Source: Paguma larvata (taxonomy: Eukaryota; Chordata; Mammalia; Carnivora; Viverridae). From it: a stretch of 64,000 nt of DNA. The stretch is taken from assembly GCA_030068075.1 (NCBI GenBank), contig CM057829.1, positions 90,552,889-90,616,888 of the forward strand. Direction: 5' to 3'. Shown in pieces: positions 1 through 11,044 of the stretch (positions are counted from its first letter, which is position 1; every line of letters starts with the position of its first letter). A program made the position numbers and the translations under genes. The notes beneath the pieces are model-generated. The model had not been told where the DNA came from. It did no database searches and was given only the letters and a program-made list of their open reading frames with translations.

Positions 1-664
1 TCTCTCTGAGGATTCAGCATTGGCTTTTATCTTTCTCTCTGCTTTCAGTACTTTCTCCTTATACTGACATTTCCTAATTGGTGTTCTTGTGTTAGCTGCT
101 CTATTCTTCAATTTTTCACAGTGTTACTCTATACTTCAATTCTATACTCCTTTTTTGCACAGTGAGGCTAAATGATTTTTCCAGGCTTTCTAAGAATAAT
201 AAGATTCTACAATACTAGAGATTCAAATTAAAGCAAATATTGGCCAATCTCTTTACTATTTAATGAGGAAATCGAGACAACATTTAATAACTTTATAATA
301 TAAATACACATTAGTGGCTTAGCCAGAGTTGGAAGGTGAATACAGTTATTTTAGGCCAGTATCTTTTTACTCCTACAAACTGGAAAATATATTTTCCTAA
401 AAGAGTCAAATGAAAACTAAATCCAACATTATATACCTCAACTATCCAATAGTGTGACCAGTAGCGACATTTGGCTCCTGTGCATGTGAAAGGTGTGTGT
501 CTGAACCGAAATGTCTTAAGATCATACCTTATTCAAAATACTTCGTACAAACAAAAGAAACCAAAATGTCTCTCAGACTTTAAAGGCATTGATTACCCAT
601 TTAAATAATAACATTTGAATAATAACATAGGATCAAATAAAATATTTTTCACCTACTTTTTTTT
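1..664. other. AT-rich non-coding DNA
   Basis: I recognise no gene, RNA or repeat family in this stretch. It is AT-rich and no reading frame of useful length crosses it. Confidence 0.5.
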
Positions 665-909
665 ACTTTTTGTGTTTGCTTATGTATGTATGTATGTATG
701 TATGTATGTATGTATTTTGAGAATGAAAGAAAAAGAGAGAGAGAAAGCACTTAAGCAGGGGTAGGGCAAAGAGATGGAGAGAAAGAATTCCAAGCAGGTT
801 CCATGTTTAGTGCAGAGCCTGCCATGGGACTTGATCTCACTGCTGTGAGATCATGACCTGAGCTAGAATCAAGTCGAATGCTTAACTGACTGAGCCAACC
901 AGGCACCCC
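665..909 (-). mobile_element. CAN-SINE (tRNA-Lys-derived), old copy
   Basis: Read on the minus strand, the element has the 'GGTGCCTGG' head and a decayed 'GGCTCAGTCAGTTAAG' A-box region. These are followed by the 'CAGGTCATGATCTCACAG' block, a GA-rich (CT on the sense strand) segment and a T-rich end that is the A-tail. The tail has expanded into a tetranucleotide microsatellite. The many mismatches, such as AACCAGGCACCCC, suggest an older copy. Flanking ACTTTTT-type repeats are only a weak target-site duplication. Confidence 0.9.
681..715. repeat. (TATG)n microsatellite
   Basis: There are about nine TATG units. The array sits where the A-rich tail of the surrounding SINE should be, so it probably grew from that tail. 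Confidence 0.95.
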
Positions 910-1179
910 ATTTACTTTTTAAAATAATTAAAAATTTTATATTTGGCTCAATTTTGTAATTTATAGTATAATTCTACAGGGTAATGTTTTTCTAGAAACT
1001 CCATGAATTAATACTTTACATATCTCGAGATTTCACAGAAAAAATTTCCACTCCAAGCAGAACATCCTGGCTCAACTCTTAACACACAGTGCTTCATATT
1101 ATTGTCATGTGTGCTCCTTTTACATGTCATCAGCAATATCCCCTCGGATACACTTTCTCCCATCCCTATATGCATGTAC
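910..1179. other. Non-coding DNA between repeats
   Basis: AT-rich sequence without a recognisable family or reading frame. Confidence 0.4.
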
Positions 1180-1669
1180 TTATTTCTTCAGTGAGACTGC
1201 ACTGCTTTTTCCCTTGAAGTAGTAAAACCGTAAAACCCACTTCTCCATTCTCTTGAATTAGAACTTGCGACTGACCAATGAAATTCAGAGGAAGCAAAGT
1301 TGTAGGAATACTAAGCCTAGGTCTTTAGAAGTCTTACAAATTCTATTTCACTTTCTTAGAATGCTGCCCCAAAGACTAGCTGTGAAGATGCCCGGTCCAG
1401 TGGACTAGACAATGGCAGAAACAAATCAGCCCGGATAAACTTCCCTATATCAACCATCTCACAGCAAGTCCTAAGCATCAGACATGAGACTGGGAACATT
1501 TTGGAAAACTCAACTGCTGTCCAGCCAAGTGACTCTAGGTAATATCAGGAAAAGAACCATCCAGGTGAACTCAACCCAAAGTGGTAACTCACTGATTCAA
1601 GGACCATTTGAACAATTATGTCTTTTTGGCCTGGGCTGTTTTGTTGCTCATAATTGTTAACTGATACCA
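1180..1669 (+). repeat. MLT1-like LTR (ERVL-MaLR)
   Basis: The segment follows the order of an MLT1-type LTR. It begins with 'GCGACTGACCAATGAAATTC' (family: GACTTGCTTTGACCAAT...). It continues with 'AATGCTGCCCCAAAGACTAG' and 'TGTGAAGATGCCC', and ends 'TTGTTAACTGATAC', like the family end 'GCAATAGATAACTGATAC'. No coding capacity is expected or seen. Divergence is high, so the subfamily is uncertain. Confidence 0.7.
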
Positions 1670-1939
1670 TTTTATTCCTCTTCATAAATCAAACATAGCA
1701 CTCCAGTTAATGCTACTTGAACTGATAAACTTCATGCAGAGTTTTCTAATTACTGTAGACCTCTGACTCCATTCCTTTAAACGGATTGATAATAATCTTT
1801 GAATATGTAGTTTTTTCTATAATTTTAGAATTATTTCACAAATGTAATCCATATTTTCATAACTATGTAGTTTAGCTCTTTCCTGACAGAGGATACGAGA
1901 TTGGTAACAAAGTGCTAGAATTCAGTTATGGCAGACATT

Positions 1940-2145
1940 GCAGCTACTGCCATTTGTCAGCATACTGTGTGTCAAGTGTTTTAACTCTCAGAAGTCTGTC
2001 ATAAAAACAATTACTATTCTTAAGAGGAACTGAGACATAGAGAGGTTTATAAGTTGTAGAAGGTTACATAGTGCAGTCAGTAGGGCCAGGGTCTGAAAAC
2101 AGCCCATCATCTGATGCCGATGCTTTTAATCACTTCAGGCTAATG
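1940..2145 (-). repeat. MIR SINE
   Basis: 'GAACTGAGACATAGAGAGG', then 'AAGGTTACATAGTG', match the MIR core read in reverse (GAAACTGAGGCACAGAGAGGTTAAG...AAGGTCACACAGC). The upstream 'TGTGTCAAGTGTTTTAACTC' fits the rest of the element. It is an ancient mammal-wide element. Confidence 0.75.
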
Positions 2146-2439
2146 CCCTCTTGGTAAAACTGCTGCATGGCACAGATCTTACCTAAGGGAAACAATGTAT
2201 TCTAAAGGAAATAGTTTACATTGTCTAGATTCCTAAAGATATTTTTGCAGTCTCCCTCCTTTCCTTTGCTATTTTTCTTTGTCATCTCTTTGCATAGTGG
2301 GATTAGCAAGGCTCAGATCTAAGCTCCCATATTTCCTCAATCAATATTAGAATTCTAGAGGAGCTCATACCTATAGTCTTAATTACTACGAATGTAGTAA
2401 TCCCAAACTTATACCTCCTAATTCGGTTTCTCTAAGTTC

Positions 2440-2790
2440 CATCATCTTGCCAACTAAATCAATCATAAATCCATGTGCTTCTGTCAGTTTTCATCGTACC
2501 ATTCAAACAAAAGTGATTATTATCCTGGGCTTGACTGACTAGTTCATCAGAAACACTTTTAATCTATAATCCATCCTGTAACAAGATATATCTTTTAAAA
2601 ATACTGATCTAATCATGACATCATAACACTTACCTGCTGAAACCCTTGTAAATATTTAACATAGACTGCATAGACTGGCTACTGTGTATTCCTTCGACTT
2701 CAACATTTCCACTTCACCCACGCTGTCTTTTTCTCTGCTTTTCATCCACACTGAACTTTTATTTCTTCAAATAAGCTCCCCACTGTTTGA
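2440..2790 (+). repeat. LINE L2 fragment
   Basis: Scattered words match the 3' part of L2 in order: 'ATAATCCATCCTGTAACAAG', 'TACTGATCTAATCATGACAT', 'CTTACCTGCTGAAACCCTTG' and 'ATCCACACTGAAC'. The family reads ...CCATCCTCCACACTGCTG...TCTGATCATGTCAC...CTGCTTAAAACCCTTCA... The frame is broken everywhere. Confidence 0.65.
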
Positions 2791-3439
2791 GTGACTTTGA
2801 GCATGCTCTTGCTTTCACATTACCGAAATTACCAAAAAGTAAATAAATAACAGTAGGCTAAAATAGAAGTGTACCTAGGTTTTATCTATTTCCTGTAAAT
2901 CTAGCTGCAAAGGGAATGAGTAAAGTAGCTGAAAGGGGGTTAGAATTAGCGGAAAGGACTTGTTGCCTTGGCAGAAGTAAATGCTTATTGTTGCATTTCT
3001 TGTTAATGTGCACTCCAAAACACAATTGCCCTCCCAAGGGACTCTGACAGTTGAGAGAAGACCAGAATAAGCATATATGGTCCCTTATCCCCTGACCTGA
3101 TACACCTTAGCTATATAGAAATTAAACACAGAATAAAGACCATCAGCCCATAGTTTTCAAACTGGTGTTTTGAAGTAATTGTACAAGTAACAACTTGTTA
3201 CGGTAGTAATTGCAAGGAAAGTGAATATACTAAAGATATATTTGGGGAGAAAAACTGAATAAATGAAAAACATATAAAACTTCTCTGCTTAAAAAAAAAA
3301 ACAGAAAAAGTCGCAACCACAAAATATAGTGCAAAATATTAAAAAGTAAAAGGTAACATAAACTCCACAAGTGTCAAATGAACAACATATTTTATGGAGA
3401 TAAATAATTTAACAATAAATATTTTATACTCTTTTAATG
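2791..3439. other. AT-rich non-coding DNA
   Basis: No recognised family. A short poly-A run lies at about 3291-3301. Confidence 0.4.
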
Positions 3440-4074
3440 ACATTAAAGGTCAAAAAGATAACAAATATAAGATTGTTCAAGGGCTATGAAATGTGAGATA
3501 GAAGAGTAAGATCCAAGTTGAGGAGGCGTTAAACTGAAGCAAAACGATTCCAGAACTCAAGAAAAACGAAAGCCAGGAAGAATAGAAGGAAACCTAACAA
3601 TGAATCCATGACATGAAGAAAAGCTCTAAAATAAACATGTAGACTAGGGAGAGGAAAATCATGTAGATGAGAAGAATTAAAGCACAGAGGGAATGGACAC
3701 GACAAAGGCAATGTCATAACAACTCATGTAATTCAAGGAAATAAGAAAAAGATAGAAAATTGATTGATAGAATCAGAACCAAAAGAGAGGACAGATGTTT
3801 ACCTTTTTTATTTTCCTTTTTCTATTTTTATTTTTATTTATATGTGATGATGAGATAAAAACAATTTGTCAAAAGAAAATAAAAGTTCTAGGGAAAAACT
3901 ACACAGAAAATCAGCAATATGAAGACACAATTGAGTGAAGTTATGAAGCTTTAAAATATTGAGACAAAATAAAAGTTATCAAGGCAAGAAAAAAAACACA
4001 TCAATGACATGGATGATAAAATTAATTGATCTCAACTTCTCCACAATTACATTTAAAGCTAGGAAATAGTGGAG

Positions 4075-4076
4075 CC

Positions 4077-4113
<37 letters not shown>

Positions 4114-4114
4114 C
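4075..4114. repeat. (CATA)n(TA)n microsatellite
   Basis: CATA units run into a pure TA run of about 11 units. The array interrupts the HAL1/L1-like fragment. Confidence 0.95.
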
Positions 4115-4154
4115 ACTCCTTTTACTCCTCTTGTCATAGAGGAGTAAAAGGAGT
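4115..4154. repeat. Perfect 17-bp inverted repeat (hairpin)
   Basis: The left arm ACTCCTTTTACTCCTCT (4115-4131) is the exact reverse complement of the right arm AGAGGAGTAAAAGGAGT (4138-4154), around a 6-nt loop TGTCAT. It directly abuts the TA microsatellite. Confidence 0.95.
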
Positions 4155-4290
4155 ACCCCCACAAAATTAATATTTATCCAACTTGTCATTCATAGAAAAA
4201 TATTCTAATGCACTTAGGGCCTCAGATAATACAGGTGGAGCTCCTAAGGCTTTCTTGAAGTACTAAAGATCTTAATAAACCATAGAACAT

Positions 4291-4929
4291 GCACTGCTTG
4301 TTTCATACATGATGTAAATGATGTTTCAGGATTTCAAGAGATGAGATTTCTTTTTTAAACAGACTATTTGTTTCTTCAGGGAAATGCTAGCAATATTTAG
4401 ATGTTATCAGCACTGCTTTTAGCCCTCTACCCCAGGAGAGATTTCCAAGCATTTATGGCAAACCATGGATGAGTTAACTTTGATAAATGGGTGGACAAAG
4501 AAGGATTGATCTACAATTAGTAGAGAAGCTCTCGAGGTAAAGCTGGGAGTCTGTTTCAAATTGGGTAAGTATATTAATCCATTCCTATCATAATTCTTGA
4601 GACACAAATGGCAGACCCCAGGCATCGCAAACTTCCATTAACTTTTGGAACGGATTTATTACTGACATCTTATCACAACCCTTCTATCTCATTTGCTAGA
4701 TTAAGAGGAACATCCTACTCCACACACACATACATACACGAAAACCTTGGCACCAGAATTTTGAAAATATTATTATTCTTTCCCTTGTCACACAATTTCA
4801 CATATTTTACTTAATATGCATAATTTGTTTATCCTATATTTTGCTCAAAAACAAGAAACTAAAAATCATTATTTGAATGGTAAGTGATAAGAGATAGATT
4901 TCCATGGCTTAGAGTGAAATTTGTCCATC
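4291..4929. other. Non-coding DNA
   Basis: No family is recognised. A short CACACACATACATACA run lies near 4722. The small open frames here show no domain or codon bias. Confidence 0.4.
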
Positions 4930-5690
4930 TCTCTCCAGTAAAACTCAAAAATTTAAATCCAGACTTTTTTTCTGAGCTCCATTCATAAATATCAAACCAC
5001 CTACTCAAAATCTTCACCTACATATCATAAAGCTACCTCAAATTAAAGTTATTACCTTCTTCTAAATCTTCCCCATGTCCAATGTTCAGTTTTAATAAAT
5101 GGCACTATCATTTACACAGTTGCTCAAGCTTGAAACTGGGGAGTTATGCGTGGTTTCTTCTATTCTGTCAGCCCCAAGTCTCACAAATCTGCCTACTACA
5201 GTCCATCCTTATTGCCACAACCATGGTCCAGGTCATCATGGTTCTCAATTTATTGGTAATCTTCTAACATCCATTTGATATCAACATCCCTCCTCCTTCA
5301 ATCCCATCTCTACAATGTAGAGAGAGTAAACTTATATATATGATAATGGAATTTCTTTACCAAAATCTGGGCAGTGGCTTCCCATTGTCCCTAGAATAAA
5401 AGCTAACCCGTTTTAGACGATAGAAGACATTGCCTGAACAGGGAGGGCCCAGTTACCTTCACAGAAACACCACTTCCACATTACTCTGTTAATGACATTT
5501 TCATTCCAATACTTAGGTTTTACAGTTCTTTAAATGCTCACTATTCCAATTTGGCATCTTAGCCAAAGCTATTGTCTACTCCAGATGCTGTTTTATTTTA
5601 TATCTATTCTATTCATTCTTTGTCTCAGCTCAAACATTTTTTCTCTGAGAAGGCTTCACAAAATATATGGGTAGGTATACTTGTTATGAG
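4930..5690 (+). repeat. LINE L2, 3' ORF region
   Basis: A long, ordered match to L2 on the plus strand. The landmarks are: 'CTTCTAAATCTTCCCCATGT', 'AATGGCACTATCATTTACAC', 'GTTGCTCAAGCTTGAAACTG', 'TGGCTTCCCATTGTCCCTAG' with 'AATAAAAGCTAACCC', 'TCAGCTCAAACATTTTTTCT' and 'GAGAAGGCTTCACA'. The last words correspond to the family's CAGCTCAAATGTCACCTCCT and GAAGCCTTCCCTGA. It encodes a decayed C-terminal part of the L2 reverse-transcriptase ORF with many stops. Confidence 0.8.
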
Positions 5691-6377
5691 TTCTCTTGTA
5701 CTTGAAACTATTTGATAATATTTTGAATACTTGAAAATATTTTTAAATATTACAAACCAAAAAATGTTTATACTTCACCATAATACCTAACCTACAGCAG
5801 CATTTTTATTTTTTCTTTTTTAAAAATAATGTCTGCATTCTTACTTCTTGCATATTATCAAAATTAATATTTTCATGATCAGCATTGAATTTGAAAAACA
5901 TGTCGAGTGTTCTGAAACATTTTACCTGATAATTATATAAAAAATTGTGTAATCTCTTAATTTCTAAATCAAGACTTTACAGAACACTGGTCTCATAATG
6001 TCATTTACACAATTCATATAGTACTAAATTCACATAATATTAAATCCTTTGATTATTGTGCAAGTTGTTGGCAGGTCAAACTATGTTTCGTTATTAAAAT
6101 TTTACACCAACAGCAATTATGTGTATCTTTGCTAATGTTTATGACGGATTATTTAAAAGATAGAGGTTTGCAAGGGGGGGATAAGATCTGCCTATGTCTT
6201 CTCAAAAAGACCTACTATTAACATTTTGCTTTATATACACTAACCACACATTTCCTTTGTGTATGTGAGTGTGTGTTTATGTATTCATATTATACCCTTG
6301 AGCGGGAGGTGATATTTCATAACCTTTTAAAAAATTGTTGTTGTAATTTAATTACTCATTACAATATACACATTTTC
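5691..6377. other. AT-rich non-coding DNA
   Basis: No gene or clear repeat is seen. The last part may belong to the old antisense L1 that continues after the NPM1 retrocopy. Confidence 0.4.
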
Positions 6378-7866
6378 ATGGTGTGATTCTGTCCTGCATG
6401 GCTGTTCTCTGGAACAGTAATTGTTTATCTCTGTCAGGTTTCTCTCTCATGCATACCACCACACCCCATGGAAGACTCGATGGAAGTGGTCATGAGTCCC
6501 CTGAGGCCTCAGAACTATCCTTTTCATTGTGAACTAAAGGCTGACAAAGATCATCACTTTACAGTGGATAATGATGGAAGTGAGCACCAATTATCTTTAA
6601 GAATGGTCAGTTTGGGGACTGACACAAAGGATGGGTTGTACATTGTTGAAGCAGAGATAAAGAATTATGAAGGCAGTCCAATTAAAGTCACTCTGCAAAT
6701 CTCAGTAGAGCCCATGGTTTCCCTTGGGGGCTTTGAAATAATACCACCTGTGGTCTTATGATTGAAAAGTGGTTCGTTGCCCATGCATATTAGTGGACAG
6801 CCCTTAGTAGCTATGGAGGAAGATGCAGAGTCAGAAGATGAACAGGAAGAGAATGTGAAACCCCTTCATATATCTGGAAAGCATTCTGTCCCAGGAAGTG
6901 GTAGCAAATTTCCACAGAATAAAAGTAAAACTTGATGCTGATGAAGATGATATGATGATGATGACAATGATGAATTTGATGATGAGGAAGCTGAAGAAAA
7001 GCCTCCAGTAAAGAAATCTATAGAGGCACCTGGGTGGCTCAGTAGGTTAAGCGTCTGACTTCAGCTCAGGTCATGATCTCAGTTTGTGGGTTAGAGCCCC
7101 GTGTCGTCGGACTCTGTGCGGACAGCTCAGAGCCTGGAGCCTACTACGGATTCTGTCTCCCTCTCTCTCTGCTCCTCTCCTGCTCATGCTCTGTCTCTCA
7201 AAAATTAAATAAACATTAAATAAATAAATAAATCTATATGAGATTCCAGTCAAAATCTATATGGCTATTCCAGCCAAAAAATACACAAAATCAAACCACA
7301 ACGGAAAAGACTCAAAACTATTAATACCTAGATCAAAAGGTCAAGAATTCTTCAAAAAACAGGAAAAGATTCCCAAAACACTGAAAGGACCTAGTTCTGT
7401 AGAAGACATTAAAGCAAAAATGCAAGCAAGTATAGACAAAGGTGGTTTTCTCCCCAAAGTGGAAGCTGAGTTCACCAATTATGTGAGTAGTGCTCTGGAT
7501 GGCTGACCAAGAGGTTATTCAGGATCTCTGGAAGTAGAATAAGTCTTTTTAAGAAAATAGTTTAAAATGGTTTAAACAGTTTGTTAAAATTTTCTGTCTT
7601 ATTGCATTTCTGTAACAGTTGATGCGTGGCTGTCCTTTTTATCATGCAGAGTGTTGTCCAGGTTCAATTGCCAAGAATGTGTTAACCAAAATGCTTGTTT
7701 CGTTTTTAAAGATGGAGCTCCTCCACCCTTTTTTGGGTTTCAAGTATGTATGGAATATTATGGTAGGACATAGCAGTAGTGGTTGTCAGACAAAAGGAAA
7801 TGGTGAGGAAACAAAAATATACACTGAAATATACTCAGCATTTTAATAAAGTAAAAAAAAAAAAAA
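6378..7866 (+). pseudogene. NPM1: NPM1 (nucleophosmin) processed pseudogene
   Basis: The parent gene encodes nucleophosmin, a nucleolar histone and ribosome chaperone. This copy is intronless and follows the NPM1 mRNA from its 5' UTR (about 6380-6467) through the ATG at 6468. It also has the oligomerisation core, acidic tract, C-terminal region, 3' UTR, an AATAAA at 7844-7849 and a poly-A run, so it arose by L1-driven retrotransposition. The first 97 codons are open ([19 protein letters not shown]...), with an in-frame loss of about three codons in [13 protein letters not shown] at 6759-6761 replaces the Arg codon after VVL. A 1-nt insertion near 6920 shifts frame ahead of the acidic tract, which is shortened. 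A felid-type SINE splits the copy at 7023-7229. The C-terminal part (open 7261-7506) is frameshifted and stops after the first of the two Trp codons of the DLWQW nucleolar signal. A 13/16 match between 'CAATATACACATTTTC' upstream and 'CAATGTAAGCATTTTC' downstream may be the decayed target-site duplication. Confidence 0.97.
7023..7229 (+). mobile_element. CAN-SINE inside the NPM1 retrocopy
   Basis: The element has the full head 'GAGGCACCTGGGTGGCTCAG', the felid body 'CAGAGCCTGGAGCCTACT', a CT-rich stretch and an AAATAAACATTAAATAAA tail. It is flanked by the NPM1-derived target duplication AAATCTATA (7014-7022 and 7230-7238). It landed in the 'KKSIR' codons of the pseudogene. Just 3' of it, a segment of about 22 bp starting AAATCTATATG is present twice (from 7230 and from 7253), which looks like a small local duplication. 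Confidence 0.95.
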
Positions 7867-8130
7867 GGCAATGTAAGCATTTTCTCCATGCGATTTACTA
7901 GTTTCTTCTAAAATACAGATATGGCTGCATGGTTTGTTTTATGGATAAATTGTATTAAATCATTCTGCTATCATTGGATGTTTAGTTTATTTCCAATTTT
8001 TCACAGTTAGGAATATAATCAATACATGACTGACCATATTTGTATATAAATCTTCTTGTACATCTCTGATTCTGTCTTGAGAATAAAATTCGAAGAATTG
8101 AATATCTGGATCAAAGAATATGATTTTATT
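7867..8130 (-). mobile_element. Old L1 3'-end fragment (L1M type)
   Basis: 'GGATGTTTAGTTTATTTCCA', 'ATTTTTCACAGTTAGGAATA' and 'GAATTGAATATCTGGATCAA' match, in reverse, the 3' end of L1 ORF2 (family in this orientation: GGACATTTAGGTTGTTTCCA...GGAATTGCTGGGTCA). The match resumes immediately after the poly-A of the NPM1 copy, so the retrocopy probably landed inside this L1. Confidence 0.65.
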
Positions 8131-9149
8131 TTGAAGGCAGTAATTGATTAACAAATGGACTAAATTTCATCTCAATAATTTCAATGTAATTTTATACAAA
8201 GTTTAAGTATACAAAAAGAATTGTGAACACATATAGTAACCAAATTCTTGACAAAATTAATGCTGGTAATCTTTGAATGTATTAAGGAAAAAATCTATTA
8301 ATAATTAATATATTACTTCAGAGATAAAATTTTGTTTATAATTTTAATATCTCATTTGAAAGAGATATAGCCCTTGTGAATAGATCTGCAATAACACACA
8401 AATGTGGTATTTAATTTTTTTCTCCGTAAAACATCTGTGATTATTACTGTGGTCTACAACTTATATTTCCAAGTATGACACATGATGGCAATGCTTCAAT
8501 GAGCTTTGAAACGTTTCCTATATTGCACCGATGATCTAGAGTGTACATTTAATAGGAATCTTTTCTAAATAGGTATGCATAAGGCATGCAAATGCCTGAA
8601 TGTTCAAAGGAAGCAAAACAATCTCTCTTCCAATTCTTGAAATATATTCGTGGGTTTTTGCTCTAGCAACTGCAAACTCAGGCGTCTGTTACTGTTTGGT
8701 GTGGTGTTGAATTTCATGGTTTGTTAATTTTGCAGTTATGTCTACAAAGCTAATAAAGAGAGAATGGGTAGGCCTTTTATATTGCAAAATTTGGACTATC
8801 CCCTGGGTAATTTTTCTTCTTGAAATTCATTTCACATTTCTCTTTTAAGTGAATGAGATAAGTTTCCTGCTTTTTTAAGTTATCAAAAACTATTATGGGT
8901 TACTCAAACTTTAGACCAGTTAAATATAATAAAACTATGGCTGCACACCATTAATTCTCCAATATTGGTTACAGAGATTCTATTACTATATAGAGGGCAG
9001 GATAATATAAAATTTTATATAAAACATATCTCTATACTTCTTCAGTCCATGTGGTACTGTCATAACACCCTTTCTATTATTTTCAAAATAGACAGCATAA
9101 TAGTCGATCCCTGGGTAAAAATAAATTCACTTCATGCTATAAACATTTA
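8131..9149. other. AT-rich non-coding DNA
   Basis: No gene or repeat family is recognised. The longest frames (about 60 codons) lack any motif. Confidence 0.4.
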
Positions 9150-9260
9150 AATAATCATTCAATAGACACTAAATGAGCATTTGCTGGTGCCATGCAGAGG
9201 CCCAGCAGTTCGAGGGACTGAGATCCAAAGGTAAAGATCTCTGTGTTTAAAGACTATGGG
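9150..9260 (+). repeat. Ancient mammalian repeat fragment
   Basis: 'AAATGAGCATTTGCTGGTGC' followed by 'CATGCAGAGGCCCAGCAG' and 'ACTGAGATCCAAAGGTAAAG' resembles the widespread 'ATTGAGCACCTACTATGTGCCAGGC...' ancient repeat of the L2/MIR age class. The family assignment is uncertain. Confidence 0.35.
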
Positions 9261-10483
9261 CCAAATAAAAGGAGTTATATATATTTTGAAAGTCCAATGA
9301 ACACGTAAAGGTAATTTTATATAAGTATATAGAGGTGTGGGGAAACAGTAAAAACCTAACAACGTACCTGAAGTAGACTTACATAGTCTGATAAAGTTTC
9401 AAATTAGATCTCGAGTTAGGGCATCATCAGGAGAAGCAGAAAGTAATATTTTCTTTTTAAGTATATAGGTTGCATAGAGGATTAGAAACTTAACTCACCC
9501 ATTATATGGGTTGGATGTAGTATAGATCAAGGAAGCCAGCAGCTATCATTAAAGGACTACCCTCCTGTGACAAATAAGGTGGTTTCATAAGAGGTCTTCT
9601 ACAGGAGCTGTTTTAAATGTCAAGAATCTACTGGGAGCTTCCCCCACTGGGGAGCCAATCACAGGAACAGGGAGCCCCTGCTAGCTCCAGAGCTAAGATA
9701 TCTAAGTCAATGCTTCACAGGGACTGGCTCAGAGATGCTTTGAACATGCCCTAGACCCACAACTGCATCTGAAAAATAATAGTCTGTCCTTTTCTTCCAC
9801 CTTACAAATATCCTAATAGTGGCTCATTAGCAGACTCTATCCAGGTATCATACCAAAAGGTGTTTAGGGAATTGTAGATCCTGAAAGCAGATGGTGTTGA
9901 TACTAAGTTGATAACTGAAATCCACACAGATATTAATGTGTTTGGATTTAGTATTTGTTAGGATCATATTTTCAATAACATCGGTCTCATTGCATTTTTC
10001 TTAGCCAAGTAATATGAACAATGTAAGATCTTAAATGTAAGTTAAATTAATTCTAATGATAGAGTTGAGATAAAGCAATATTTAGAGACTATAACTTTAA
10101 TATATTCAAAGAGACGCAAATAAATTAAACAAAGGTAATTACTTTTGTTATTAATGATTTTATTTGCTCTAAACAATGAACAATACTTTGTCATGTTCTC
10201 AGAGTCACTGGGATATGTATGAGTGAGTTTTCTTAGGAATATACTTTGGATATATCCCTTTATCTTCATTTCCACTGTCCTAATCCAGACTGCAATTGCT
10301 TGTTGTATAGAATACTGAAATTAGCCTCCTATCTGGTCTTCTTGCAATTATTTGTTCCTACCACATTCTTACAAATTTGAAAGTGTCATATCCAGACATA
10401 CCAACTACATTCTTAGGGAGATACACATTTTATCAGAGAATTTCAGTTCAGCAATTTTTGTAAACTTTTTTCTGACATTGTTT
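9261..10483. other. Non-coding DNA
   Basis: No repeat family is recognised. A GC-richer patch of about 150 bp lies at 9630-9770 (CTGGGAGCTTCCCCCACTGG...) with no open frame of note. Confidence 0.4.
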
Positions 10484-10588
10484 TTGTTTGTTTGTTTGTT
10501 TTTAATGTTTATTTATTTTTGAGAGAGACAGAGAGTGAGCAAGGGAGTGGCAGAGAGAGGAGACACAGAATCTGAAGCAGGCTCCAGG
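10484..10588 (-). mobile_element. Head-less (5'-truncated) CAN-SINE with (TTTG)n tail
   Basis: On the minus strand only the 3' half is present: GCAGGCTCC-equivalent 'GAAGCAGGCTCCAGG', the CT-rich region and the AAATAAATAAACATTAAAAA tail. Beyond the tail a CAAA repeat (TTTG, 10484-10501) has grown. The tRNA-derived head with its pol III promoter boxes is absent, so this copy could not be transcribed from its own promoter. Confidence 0.9.
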
Positions 10589-11044
10589 TCATTGATTATT
10601 TCAAATAATGAGCATATTCTCCCTCATTTCTGCCTTCTATACCTCTCATGGACAAATATAGAAAAATATTAAAAGGAAATACTTTTGCTGAAATTCAATA
10701 CCAACGATTACATGGCCTTTTTATTTTGTTTTTTAAATGTTAAATTGTTCACAAATTTTAAGAATAAATTGCATTGGTTATGTTGAATTATCTTATTTTA
10801 CATGTCTGTTTTTTTCACAAATCACAGTTTATATACAACTTTATGCATTTAGGATTTTTCTGTCTTGCCCTATGAGATATACAGATCTTTAATTTTCTTC
10901 TAATAGCTTTTTCGGATTTTGATTTCAAAGTATGTTGTTACATGAAAAGCAATAGCTCAATATTTTTATTATGGGGAGGTTTTAGGTAATATTGATCGCA
11001 GTTTCTTCTTAAATGTTTAGAATAATTTAGTGAGTAGCCATACT
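10589..11044. other. AT-rich non-coding DNA
   Basis: No recognised family or reading frame. Confidence 0.4.

Larger units (their letters stand above)
3440..4290 (+). mobile_element. HAL1/old L1 ORF1-like fragment
   Basis: The plus strand has A-rich LINE character. 'CTTCTCCACAATTACATTTA' followed by 'AAAGCTAGGAAATAGTGGAG' resembles the ORF1 segment 'TCATCAGAAAC...GCCAGAAGACAGTGGAGCAA' of HAL1/L1M elements. 'AATATTTATCCAACTTGTCA' resembles its continuation 'TATATCCATCCAAACTGTCA'. Between them sit a microsatellite and a hairpin that the family does not contain. No frame is intact. Confidence 0.5.

Noticed and set aside
6900..7000. GATGATGAT microsatellite
   Set aside because: This is the Asp/Glu-coding acidic tract inherited from NPM1, not an independent repeat.
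7071..7253. Minus-strand 60-codon frame inside NPM1 locus
   Set aside because: It is entirely within the SINE.
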